Assembly: GCA_003254925.1 (NCBI GenBank)
Contig: QANZ01005809.1
Location: 164,692 to 228,691 of the forward strand
Source of the DNA: Chamaecrista fasciculata
Lineage: Eukaryota; Streptophyta; Magnoliopsida; Fabales; Fabaceae
Direction: 5' to 3'
DNA: 64,000 nt
Below are positions 11,000 to 21,200 of this stretch, piece after piece. The notes beneath the pieces are model-generated. The model ran no database searches, was not told where the DNA came from, and saw nothing but the letters and a program-made list of their open reading frames with translations. How positions within the stretch are numbered: position 1 is the first letter of the stretch; each line of letters begins with the position of its first letter. The position numbers and the translations under genes were made by a program.

Positions 11000-11698
11000 A
11001 GGAGAAAAATGAAAAAATGAAAAAAAAATTAATGATTGTTGGGTTAAGTGGGCTAAACCGCCTCTCCAAGTTGGCGAGCCGGGTTGGCAAAACTTGGCTC
11101 GTCTGGGATTTTTGACTCGTGTGAGCTAGCTCACGTGGGTCTTGGCTCGTGATGAGCCCGTTCGAGTGAGTCGCGTTGACTCATTTTGATAACTCTCGTC
11201 AAATCGCGTCTTGAAACTATTTTTGGGACCGATTTGAAATATCATAAAAACATATAGGATCAATCTGAAATAAATGAAATATAAGGGACCAATTTGAAAC
11301 CTATCCCATAAAAGGGACCTATTTGAGACTTTGGCCAAACTTTTATATACGAAATTGAGAAGTACAATAAATTTTGAGTCATTTTTTCGAACTTCAACCA
11401 AGTTTTTGGTACAGCAATGTAAAATTCACCGGTCTTAATATGCAGTTTAGACAGAAAAAAAACAGTGATGAAGAGCGGCTTTGCGATTGTGACTGCTGTG
11501 GGTGAAATGAGCGAGAGAGGCAGAAGAACGACTTTGCGAATTCGATTTACAGGTTAAGTTCGTTTTTTTTCTTGAATGCCAAATTCTTGGGCATACAGAG
11601 AAATTGACCCAAAAAAAAAAAATGAAAAAAACTTCATTTTGATTCAATGATTGTCGTAGTATAAATTTGGATCATTACCGCGAGCAAAAACTCCAAAT

Positions 11699-14504
11699 AT
11701 GTTTCAAGGAAGCGTGCAGACGCATATCAAAGTTTATGGAGTAGCAAGGATGCTTGTTGGCTCGCTTTCTATAAGAAGGATATCAACTTGGCCTCCTCTT
11801 TCTGAGAGAATAAAGCAAACAGGTCCGTTATTTTGTTACTTTGTTCTTCAAAGTTCAACAAGCCAAGGGTTTATCGAATTATATCAGTGGGTTTGGGAGA
11901 TAACAGTTCTGGGGCTATGTTAAAATAGTTATAAACTTGATTGTTGTTTGGCATTTGCATTTTCGACAGAAAAATCGCAAGCTTTGACTGTGTTGCTTAG
12001 TTTGGATGCCTAATTTGGATTTGTTGATTTTTCTCTCTGATTGTATGTGGTTTGAACTAGCAGAGAATGAGTGAGATCTTTGAGATGTTTCTTTTTCCTA
12101 GTTCCAAGAAAAGAAAACCAAAACCTTCCCATGAAAGGAGAAAGGGTATCAGCAATGCCAATATGATTATTCTTTGTGATCTGCATTTGAAAAGAAGAAA
12201 ATGTCAACTTTGATTGCTTTGCCCCATTTCCTTGTTCATTCATAATTTTGTTAAGGAAGGAATGACTTAGTCTATTATATTTTCCTATTTGGTTTGGATG
12301 TGGAGGGCTATCTAAATATCTAGATATTTGTATGTGGTTTTGACTTTCAGATGATTAGATCGTCCAAATGTTTCATTTTCCTAGTTTTAAAGAAGAAAAG
12401 TAAAACCTTCCCAAGAAAGGAGGAAGAGTATCAGTTGGTTTGTGAAACAAAAATTCTGGGTCAAGTAAAAAGATATTTATCAACTATGAGTCAATGACTA
12501 TCTTTGTCACTTGCATTTGGCTTGGAAAAAAAAAATCAACGTTGATTCTGTTGCTGGTTTCCTTGTTCACTAATTATGTTGGTAATGAAGAGACACTTTG
12601 GTTTGTTTAATTTGATGTATTGAACACTCTATCTAAATTGTATATGTTTTGAGCTAGCAGAAAATGAGATCGTCCAAATGTTTCAATTTCCTAGTTCCAA
12701 AGAAGAAAGCCAAAACCTTCCTATGAATGGAGGAAGGGCATTGCGGAAGGACACTTCTGCTCGGACATTGGATGCGAGATTCATTAGGATTTTGAAAATA
12801 TTTAAATGGGGTCCTGATGCTGAGAAGGCAGTGGAAGTGCTAAAGCTGAAGGTGGATACTCGCTTGGTTCGTGAGGTTATTAAGATAGATGTTGAGGTTC
12901 ATGTCAAGATTCAATTTTTTAAGTGGGCTGGGAAGAAAAAGAATTTCAAACACGATGCCAGCACTTACATGCCTTTGATCCGATGCTTGGATCAATCAGG
13001 ACTGGTTGGTGAACTGTGGAAAACAATACAAGACATGGTTAAAGGTTCCTGTCCAATCGGTCCAGCTGAACTATCCGAGATTGTAAAAATCTTGGGCAAG
13101 GCCAAGATGGTCAACAAAGCATTGTCGGTCTTTTACCAGGTTAAGGGTCGCAAATGCAGACCGAACGCAACCACTTACAACTCTGTCATCTTGATGCTGA
13201 TGCAAGAGGGGCATCTTCAAAAAGTCCATGAGCTGTATCATGAAATGTGCAGTGAAGGTACTTGTTTACCTGACACAGTTACATATAGTGCACTCATTTC
13301 ATCATTTTCAAAGCTAAATCGTGATGACTCTGCCATTAGGTTATTTGATGAGATGAAGGAGAATGGATTACAGCCCACAGCAAAGATTTATACAACTTTA
13401 ATGGGAATATATTTTAAGTTAGGCAAGGTTGAAAAGGCTTTGGACCTAGTTCGGGAGATGAGAGCACAGCAATGTCCCCTGACAGTCTTTACTTATACAG
13501 AATTGATACGGGGACTCGGGAAAGCCGGGAGGGTTGAAGATGCATACAGCATTTACAAAAATATGCTGAAGGATGGTTGTAAACCTGATGTCATTCTGAT
13601 GAATAATTTGATTAACATTTTGGGAAGATCAGGTCGTTTGGAAGATGCTGTTGAGCTTTTTGATGAAATGAAATTGCTTCATTGCACACCAAATGTTGTG
13701 ACATATAATACAATAATGAAATCCCTATTTGATGCTAAGGCTTCACCTTCTGAGGCTTCTTCATGGTTTGAGAGGATGAAGAAAGATGGAGTTGTCCCCA
13801 GCTCATTTACTTATTCAATTCTCATTGATGGTTTTTGCAAAACAAATCGAGTTGAGAAGGCTTTATTGCTTCTCGAGGAAATGGATGAAAAAGGCTTTCC
13901 ACCTTGTCCTGCTGCCTACTGCAGCCTGATCAACAGCCTTGGAAAAGCAAAGCGATACGAAGCTGCAAATGAACTGTTCCAGGAATTGAAAGAGAATTGT
14001 GGACGGTCAAGTGCTCGTGTGTATGCCGTAATGATTAAGCATTTTGGAAAATGTGGTCGTCTGAGTGAAGCTGTAGATCTTTTCAATGAGATGAAAAAAC
14101 TCGGATGCATCCCTGACGTCTATGCTTATAATGCACTCATGTCTGGAATGGTAAGGGCTGACATGGTAGATGAAGCTTATTCCTTGCTTAGAACCATGGA
14201 AGAAAATGGTTGCACCCCTGACATAAACTCACATAATATTATTCTAAACGGTTTAGCTAGGGCTGGCGGCCCAAAGCGTGCGATGGACATGTTTACAAAA
14301 ATGAAACATTCTGATATTAAGCCAGATGCAGTTTCTTACAACACCATTCTCGGTTGTCTTAGCCGAGCAGGTATGTTTGAACAGGCTGCGAAGCTGATGA
14401 AGGAAATGAACTCTAAAGGATATCAGTATGATCTCATCACCTACACTTCAATACTTGAGGCAGTCGGTAGGGTTGATGGAGATTGTAGCATGGCAGAATC
14501 CTGA
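11699..14504 (+). CDS. P-class pentatricopeptide repeat protein, At3g16010-like
   Basis: Two exons: 11699-11822 and 12661-14504 (or 12658-14504), giving 655 or 656 aa against about 640 in Arabidopsis. Exon 1 encodes an Arg/Ser-rich N-terminus (ARMLVGSLSIRRISTWPP) typical of an organelle, probably mitochondrial, targeting peptide. Exon 2 carries about 14 consecutive 35-residue PPR motifs, such as YNSVILMLMQEGHLQKVHEL, with a partial one at the end. There is no E, DYW or SMR domain, so it is P class. PPR proteins bind organelle RNA with one repeat per base and act in RNA stability, splicing or translation. The target here is unknown. The junction codon is supported by the family sequence IKQTE-DEIVQMF. 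Intron 1 contains decayed copies of the exon-2 start, and the 3' splice site is a NAGNAG. Start choice: first ATG of exon 1, no upstream alternative seen. Confidence 0.93.
11945..12760 (+). repeat. Tandem array of intron/exon-junction copies in PPR intron 1
   Basis: A unit of about 290-315 bp is repeated: a partial copy (about 11945-12045), copy A (about 12046-12325), copy B (about 12326-12640), and the functional copy (from about 12641) that runs into exon 2. Copies A and B each contain a diverged version of the 3' splice site and the first 85 or so bases of exon 2, recognisable by AATGTTTCATTTTCCTAGTT and AAAACCTTCCCA. The units also share 'CTTGCATTTGGCTTGG'-like and 'TTTCCTTGTTCA' segments. 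Splicing to either relic would hit an in-frame stop at once (TGA at about 12070 in A, TAG at about 12356 in B). Confidence 0.85.
12655..12660 (+). promoter_or_regulatory. NAGNAG tandem 3' splice site (TAGCAG)
   Basis: The acceptor of PPR exon 2 is TAGCAG. Use of TAG gives exon 2 from 12658 (junction T-A-E-N-E), and use of CAG gives it from 12660+1 (junction T-E-N-E). Both keep frame and differ by one alanine. The distal choice agrees with the recalled Arabidopsis sequence. Confidence 0.75.
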
Positions 14505-14726
14505 AAGCAATTTGGAATGGTATAACTTGCTCATCTTATGACTTAATCTTGCCTTATGGAATGAATGTTATCAAAGCTTTTGTGCAGAATGTTTAGTTAG
14601 CTACAGTGTTAGATAGTTCTTTCAAGGCCAACTTTGAGTTCCAAAAATAGGAAAAACTTTATAGAAGATGTTCGTGAAGAGCATATTTGGTGGTTTAAAT
14701 GGTTTATTCTACAGTTTTTCTTTTTT

Positions 14727-14870
14727 GGCTAAAATACATAAAACCTCTCTAAACTTTAGTCATTGTGCAAAAAACCTACTTTTAATTTTGTGCAAATATT
14801 CCCTTTTGTTAAAGTTTTCATTGAAAAAATAAAGATTTTTTTTTGCTACTGTTAATTATAAAAGTAGTTA
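14727..14870 (+). mobile_element. One end of an inverted-repeat element (family of 37117-37501)
   Basis: The sequence from GGCTAAAATACATAAAACC through 'CCCTTTTGTTAAAGTTTTCATT' matches the left end of the element in MFP1 intron 2. The opposite end is missing, so it is a truncated copy, lying about 220 bp past the PPR stop codon. Confidence 0.55.
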
Positions 14871-15339
14871 ATTCTAAAATACTTGGACAGAATGAATATA
14901 TAAAAAAAGTATATGTTGTGTATTTCATAAAGCAGGAAAATGATAAAAGAGATTTCTAAGGATATGAGAAATGAACATACTAACATACCAAATGCCACCT
15001 TAGGATTAAAACCAGAAAGCAGGAAAAATTTCCTTCAGTTTTAATTATGTAAGTGAGCAGAGTGATCTTTTCTATCTTATGATAAAAGAGTATAGAAGCA
15101 TGAGGAATGATGAGATTAAGGTGCAGCTATCTACTAACTAGCTTTCATGAATATAATGGTTTTGCTAAGAAGAGCTTAATCTTTCTTCTATTGGATTACT
15201 TCCAAAATTGCATTTATAATAATAACAGTAAAATCACTTCATACAAATTTCATTAAATCTAATGAGAGTTTGACTTTTTATAATACCAATCTCATTGTTG
15301 CCCTAATTGAGACAAAGAAATGTGAGAGACAAAGGTGGC

Positions 15340-16760
15340 ACCAAGGATATTCATATGAGTAATTGCAAAAATAGGCATCCATCTAATACAAACAAGTGTC
15401 ATGTAAATCACATATGGCAATTGATCAGACCAATTCATACCATGTTGTCTAGAGGCTTTTCATAGTGTTTTATAATGTTTTTGAAGCTTATTAGAGTGGT
15501 TTTAGCCTCTAGATATGTTCATTAGAGTTTCTAGTTCATAATTGCAATTTCGTTCTTTTATCGTCTAAAAGTGTATTTTTCTCGGGTTTAGATTGTTAAT
15601 TTGTGATTGATATTTTGACTTGAGATATTACACATTTTTATGTTGCAATTGTAGGTTTGATGGAGCAAAACCATTGGGGATCATTAGAAACAAACTGGAG
15701 GGCAATCGGAGTCAAAACGGGATTGAAACAGTGTTTTTACTGAATGCTGTCAAGGTACCTTCGCCAGATGCAAACTGGCGAACTAAACTGGTGAGTTGTG
15801 CAGATTTTGGCCCAATTCGTATTTTGAATCCCATTTCCGTTTTAATTCATTCTGACCTGGCCAAGGCGCATAAGATCCGAAATTCTTACCTCTTTTAAGG
15901 AAGAAAACGTCCAAGAGGAAAGGGAGGCCGTCCACCCCTCCATTCCTTCATTCTCTCATAGTCTTCCACCTCCATATTCACCATTCCTCTGCACCTTCCA
16001 TCATCCATGGCTGTTCGGACTGGTTGGAGGCTTGGGTATGATGTTTTCCACCTCATGAGCAGCTGAATCTTCTTTGCTTGGAGAAGGGATGAAGATTTTT
16101 GAGCTTGGTTCACCAACTTAGGGAGTTTTCTCACTTTAATTCATGGTTTCCTTTGGATTGTTCATCTAGTTTGTTAGATGACGTTGTGACTCTATTGTTT
16201 CTATGAATTTGGATTCGGATTGCTAGTTTGAGCTACTTTGATTTACATTTGATACTTGATTGTGAGTTATTTAGATTCTAGTTAAGTTGTGATTATTCTC
16301 TTGCAATTTGTATTAATTGTTGAGTTACCTAACTAGTAATTTGATTCCACCATTGTTACTTGAAGGTTAGTTGATGAGATTGTTTAGTTATCTTGGTCAA
16401 GGGCTGAATGATTTAATTAACTAATCTAAGTCATTGTGTTAGCATGACTACATTTGAAATGGTTGTGTGTAAGTTGATTCCCGACATTCTTTATTAGCTA
16501 TGATAGTTGATTTGTCCCTAACTCCAGGCATATCCATTCCATACGGCCTATCTATTTTTATCACTTTCGTTTCATATCTTTTCTTATCAGAAAAACCCCA
16601 AAAACATTTAACTTTTATGTTTAGTTTTAGTTGCCCACTAGGTATTTGTTAAATTGCTTGACTGAATTCCCAATTCGTGTCAAGTTACTTTGTTTGTTGA
16701 GGTTCTATTTCCAAGACTCCAATTAAGAGAGATGACATAGGTTGTGCCACCATGGTACAT
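15340..16760. mobile_element. Probable LTR-retrotransposon remnant or solo LTR
   Basis: This 1.4-kb stretch is less AT-rich than its surroundings and reads like the LTR of a plant Ty3/gypsy element. It has a TGAGCAGCTGAATCTT segment (about 16055), a palindrome TTCGCCAG...CTGGCGAA near 15760-15782, long T-rich transcribed-looking tracts and no ORF. I could not fix TG/CA borders or a 5-bp TSD, and no gag or pol is adjacent. Confidence 0.35.
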
Positions 16761-16987
16761 TATCTAGTAATTATTTGATACGCCTTGCGATGGCCACGGT
16801 GAGCAATAATAAGCCACTAATTGGAAAATAAGCAATAGACTAGACTGTTATTGATTACTGAGCATAATAGAGAACATAGTAGTGATAACATGATGGGGCT
16901 AACCAATTCTGTTTCCAATCTAATGCAACATGCTTAATAAGAGTATTGCTTGAAAATAATAATTTGGAGGGGGGAGTAAAGGAAATA

Positions 16988-17252
16988 TATAAATTGGTCC
17001 TTGAAATATACACGAATAAACAACTTAATCCCATGAAAGTCTAGTTTAGTCTCTTTATTCCCTAGAAATTATGAAACCGACACATTTTAACCATTTTGAC
17101 CCTACAAGTTAGTCCTTAAAAGATAGATTTAATTAAGGGACTTGACTGTATTGCCTCCAAGATTTTTAAGGACAAAAGAGTGTAAATTAGATTTTCAAGA
17201 CTAAATATCGAACTCGGATATATTTCAGGACTAAATTATACGATTACTAAAA
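16988..17252. mobile_element. Inverted-repeat MITE ('aaattggtccttga' family)
   Basis: Its left arm (TATAAATTGGTCCTTGAAA) is inverted at the right end (TTTCAGGACTAAATTATAC). Related copies lie at about 46594-46850 (SULTR intron 9), and more distantly at 50003-50274 and 32474-32711. It sits just beyond the 3' end of the trihelix gene. Confidence 0.6.
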
Positions 17253-17331
17253 AAAATGCCTCAGATATAATACAACAGATAGCTGATTACAGGTTATGTC
17301 ACATGATGATGGGAACCACAATTCATAAATA

Positions 17332-18540
17332 TTACAAACTATTCTCTACAGAATCATCATTCTCCTCCTCATTTCTCTGCTGTAGTTTTGCAATCTCACT
17401 CTGCACTCTCTCTAAAATCTGCCTCTTGTGTGTTTCCAATTCTCTATGGAAATCCATCCTCATCTTTTCCAGTTCCACCATCTGCCGCCTTTTACTATTT
17501 TCAATCTTCTCATATATCTCTCCGAACTTCTGAATCGAATCAGCAAGCAACCTGAAGGAAGAAGTTTCATCGTTGTCTCCTCCATTTCTTCTCTTCTTTG
17601 GATGAAGTCCCTCTAAATCTTCTTCTTCACCAATAGATTCTGAATTCCCTGGACTATCCCTCATTTCATCTAACACATTAGCACGGTTCAAATACACTCT
17701 AGGGTTCATGAAAACATACTCTCCTGAGTCCAAACCACAAGAGAGACCTGCTTGCTGTGGAGGGGAAGACATTAGCTTATCCATTCTTTTAAAATAGACC
17801 CATTTGCTTGATCCACCATCATCACTTCCAACTGGTAATTTAGTCTTCTCTTTCTTGTATTTTTTCTTCAATGTGTCTAGACGATTCCTACACTGAGTCT
17901 CTGTCCTCTCAGTTTTTGAAACTTCTGATACCTTTTCTGCAACTTCTTGCCATTGTTCAGACCGAAGACTCTTCCTTCCATGTTGAAGAAACCTATCACC
18001 CCAAGCATCAAGAAGAGCAAATGTCTCATGTTCAGTCCAGTCAGTAAGAGATTTCCTGCCACCAAGAGATGGTTTTGGAACTGAACGAGCCGCAGCAGCC
18101 GATGATGGTACAGCTACACGAGGGGCGAATTCATAAGTCGAAATCAAGCTTTTCAGCTTTCGCTTTTTTGGGTGCCATTCTAAATCATCTTCAACTCTTT
18201 TGGTGTAACTTTTATTCTTAGCATCATCATCGTTATCGTTATCGTCATCTCCATCATCGTTACCAACACCATTGTTATCACCATTTTCAACCTCATCTCT
18301 GCTTTCTCTGCTATCATCATCGTCCTCGTCACCAACATCTTTTTCTGAGTGAATACTGTTACTTTGATTAACATCATCATCCTCTCCTAATTGCTCCACA
18401 TCTTCTTCATCCTCATCATTATTATCTTCCACACACTCATTTGTGACATGCTTCTGATGATTCAGATAACCATAACCTTGACGGTGACTAACACCATACA
18501 TATTAGGGGGATACCTTTCATCATCCTTGGTATCATCCAT
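17332..18540 (-). CDS. Trihelix (SIP1/ASIL-type) DNA-binding protein
   Basis: One exon encodes 402 aa. The N-terminal third is strongly acidic low complexity (Asp/Asn/Glu runs at about 38-110), followed by a basic WHPKKRKLKS segment. The trihelix (MYB/SANT-like) domain spans about residues 163-250: LTDWTEHETFALLDAWGDRF, then the second helix WQEVAEKVSE and third helix QCRNRLDTLKKKYKKEK. The C-terminus (about 325-395) is a charged amphipathic helix (EKIENSKRRQMVELEKMRMD) as in SIP1-clade members, where it mediates dimerisation. Such proteins bind GT-type promoter elements in the nucleus, often as repressors. A leader intron is likely: a 5' UTR at about 19090-18930 with a GTAAGAG donor and an acceptor near 18553. 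I recognise the clade but not the exact orthologue. Confidence 0.9.
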   Translation of the reverse strand: MDDTKDDERYPPNMYGVSHRQGYGYLNHQKHVTNECVEDNNDEDEEDVEQLGEDDDVNQSNSIHSEKDVGDEDDDDSRESRDEVENGDNNGVGNDDGDDDNDNDDDAKNKSYTKRVEDDLEWHPKKRKLKSLISTYEFAPRVAVPSSAAAARSVPKPSLGGRKSLTDWTEHETFALLDAWGDRFLQHGRKSLRSEQWQEVAEKVSEVSKTERTETQCRNRLDTLKKKYKKEKTKLPVGSDDGGSSKWVYFKRMDKLMSSPPQQAGLSCGLDSGEYVFMNPRVYLNRANVLDEMRDSPGNSESIGEEEDLEGLHPKKRRNGGDNDETSSFRLLADSIQKFGEIYEKIENSKRRQMVELEKMRMDFHRELETHKRQILERVQSEIAKLQQRNEEENDDSVENSL

Positions 18541-19161
18541 TTAAGAGAAAACTTAAGATTGCAAGCATGTAAAGCCACAAAACCAAAATGAAAAAAAAAA
18601 AATTACTCCTAGCTTCTGAAAACAAGCTTGTCCATTTTCACTGTCTTGGCTTCAGATATCAACACTAACAGCTTCACTTTGCACACAATTTATACTTCCA
18701 ATAAAGGATTTCATCTACTGGTTTACTTCAACAGAACTCTTTTTTTTCCCATAAATCATTGAAAAACTAGGGCGTGTGGTTTCCAAGTACCGTTTATTTT
18801 TCATCACTGTTTTATCAGATAAACAACTATGTAGCAAACAAAAACCCTAATTTAAATTTCATAATCCTTATCTCAGAAGCTCAAATCGAATTCCAGGAAA
18901 ATCAACAGATATCATCATTCACTCTTACCAGTAAGAAGACGCAATTTTCCAGAAACAAAAGTGAGATTGTCAAAATTTCCCCAAGGATGAGCTCGAAGGG
19001 AATACGATGTTTGAGAATTTTCAAAGTGTGAAATGAAATTGAAGACGAAAAAGGAAAGCCGAATAGGAAGTTGGAGAGTAAAGCCGTCGAGATAGAAGAT
19101 GGTCGTTGCTAATGTACGCCGGGGGCGTTAACAGTTATTGTATTTTTATTTATTTATTTTA

Positions 19162-19489
19162 AGGTAAATTACATTTTAGTACCCTGTTCTATGGACCGAA
19201 TTCACTTTGGTACCCTGTTCTTTGCACCATTAATATTTTGGTACCTTATCTTTCAAAAGTGATATTTTAATACTATGTTATTCGCACCGTTAACACTTCG
19301 GTACTCTAAAAAAATAGAACATGGTAACAAATCGTAAAAGAATAGAGTACCAAAATGAAATCAGTCCATAGAACAGGGTACAAAGTGTTAAAGGTGCAAA
19401 GAATAGGGTACCAAAGTATCACTTTTAAAAAAACAAAATACCAAAGTAAAAACGATTTATAAAACAAAATACCAAGATATAATTTATCC
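19162..19489. mobile_element. Mutator-like MITE, GGTACCCTGTTCT family
   Basis: It is flanked by the perfect 9-bp TSD TTTATTTTA (19153-19161 and 19490-19498). Inverted ends carry repeated TTTGGTACCCTGTTCT motifs and their inverses through the whole length, so single strands could fold on themselves. A related complete copy is at 62057-62444 and a single end at about 41217-41340. Confidence 0.8.
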
Positions 19490-19498
19490 TTTATTTTA

Positions 19499-20340
19499 TG
19501 AGTAGTGTACTAGTGGTAAAAAGTTGAGCCTTAATTTCTTCATCGGAAAATTGTAAAATGCAACTTGGGTATACAACTATACATACAATAGCATATAATT
19601 GTTGAAAAATAATTAAAAAATATAACATTTTTAACCAATTAAAACAAATCCTTTATTTAACTACATCATTAATTACATGTAATACATGCTTTGACTTATA
19701 AACTAACCCTTCTTCATTTCACAATTTCATTGACCAAAGGAAGAGTTATATTTTTTAAAATTTATGCACTTTATATATATGCTTTGATTTCAAGAATAAC
19801 TGACATTTTTGTTTCTTTTATTTATTCCTTTGATGTTTTAATTTTATTTTAATTAATTCAAATTCGGTGCATATCGCACATTTGATTATAATAGATAATT
19901 TTTTAGCAAAGATAATTATAATTTTAAGCCTTCAACATGAAAAAAAAACATGATATCAAGTCACATATTATTTGGACTAATCTTGTATTGATAGAACAAT
20001 TATTTTTAATATATTTTTTAATTTAAGATTTGATAATTATTTATGATAATTTATTAGATACTTTGAGTCACACCTTAAGGCAATTGTGCATGTTAATATC
20101 CATGGGCTTGATTCCATCGCCCATTCACACTCATTGGTAACAAACTCTCTTTAGCCCAAAAAAAAAAAATTGTGAACAAACTCTCTCACCATTATGAAGT
20201 TATGAGAATTCACTCTCCTAAGATCTCCATTTTCCTTCTCTCTCTTCTCAATCAACTTACATTCAAACCAACTATATACATGTTCTAAAACAAACTAAAA
20301 AAAAGTACCTTACACTATTCTTCATAACTTCGTAATTTAT
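19499..20340. other. AT-rich intergenic sequence
   Basis: I see no gene, RNA or clear mobile element here, only AT-rich DNA with short homopolymer runs. Confidence 0.5.
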
Positions 20341-20950
20341 ATTGGAGATAAAAAGTCTTACATTGGAGAACTAAGGAAAAGCTAAAGGGTATAATTTGAG
20401 AGGATGTTATATTAGATTGTTTTAGGCATTTTGGTCAAACATCGTTCTCTTCACATTTCTATACTTATACACAAGCCCATTACCCCATCTTATAAATTTA
20501 GACCTGAATCATCGAATTCAACATGGTATCAAAGCTCACTGACTTCGCAGCTCAAACAAAGATCCAAGGTCTCAAAAAACACTTGTGGCCTTTGTGGTTA
20601 AAAAAAAAGAGTACAAGCTAAAAATAAAGAGAGAGACCTAAGACCTCTATGACTTGAAAGAAACACAACTACACAAGTATAAGATCACGAGACAAGTCAC
20701 AACTAGGCAAAGTCAGTTGGTCTTGAAGGGAAACATTGGAGATAAAAGTCTTACATTAGAGAAACAGGAGAAAGCTAAAAGGTATATATAATGTGAGACG
20801 ATGTTATACTAAATTGTCTTAGGCATTTTATTAAAAAACAAAAAATTACCTTAAGCATTTTAGTCAAATAACATTCTCTCCACATCTCTATACTCATACA
20901 CAAGCTCATTACTGTGTCTTACAAACTTGGACTTGAATCATCAAATTAAA
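20341..20950 (+). mobile_element. TRIM-like miniature LTR retrotransposon
   Basis: Two direct repeats, 20341-20523 and 20735-20950, share start (ATTGGAGATAAAAAGTC) and end (GAATCATC(G/A)AATT). Immediately after the first repeat is TGGTATCAAAGC, a near-match to the primer-binding site for initiator tRNA-Met. Before the second is a purine-rich GAAGGGAAACA tract. The 211-bp interior has no coding capacity. This is the layout of a terminal-repeat retrotransposon in miniature. The second repeat carries an extra internal duplication of the 'TTAGGCATTTTAGTCAAA' region. No clean TSD was identified. Confidence 0.65.
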
Positions 20951-21166
20951 TCTCAATAATTTATGACATTATATTATATTTTATTAATATTCAACTTTAA
21001 AAGTTTATCTTAAAATCATACCTAAGAATATAAATTTTCCATTTACTACTGACTTAATTAAATGCTAAGATCGGTGGATGTATATTTAGATTAATAGGTT
21101 TAAGGGCTCAAATAAAAAACAATATTTAAAAAATATTTTCGTATTTGGAAAGAAACATATATAATA

Positions 21167-21200
21167 CTAGAGGCTTTGCGTGCCCTAACGGGCACGCAAA
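21167..21200 (-). mobile_element. Possible Helitron 3' terminus
   Basis: Read on the minus strand, a perfect 11-bp-stem hairpin (TTTGCGTGCCC, 4-nt loop, GGGCACGCAAA; 21175-21200) is followed four bases later by CTAG (21167-21170) and then T. Helitrons end with a GC-rich hairpin a few bases before CTRR and insert 5' of a T. The element would extend to higher coordinates, but I found no convincing TC-type 5' end. Confidence 0.4.

Larger units (their letters stand above)
10075..11196. mobile_element. GAGCCAA-rich inverted-repeat element, nested
   Basis: The ends AGAGTCGTCAAAACGAGCC and, inverted, AGAGTTATCAAAATGAGTC match at about 80%. The subterminal 150 bp on each side is full of TTGGCGAGT/GGCTCG motifs in opposite orientations. 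I see no clean TSD, so the superfamily is open; hAT-like is the best guess. A further element is inserted in its middle (10410-10999). Confidence 0.5.
9232..11336. mobile_element. Mutator-like element (family A) containing nested insertions
   Basis: Termini GGCCAAAGTCTCAAATTGG and its inverse carry the perfect 9-bp TSD AAACTTTTA (9223-9231 and 11337-11345), diagnostic of Mutator-type transposition. The internal sequence matches family A (see 343-1088, 25913-26319, 33119-33893). The core is interrupted by a hAT-like MITE (9622-10072) and a GAGCCAA-rich element (about 10075-11196) that itself holds a third element (10410-10999). No transposase is present. Confidence 0.85.

Noticed and set aside
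10592..11020. Overlapping open frames on both strands rich in Arg, Pro and Gly
   Set aside because: They are translations of the GC-rich minisatellite inside a nested transposon and show no conserved domain.
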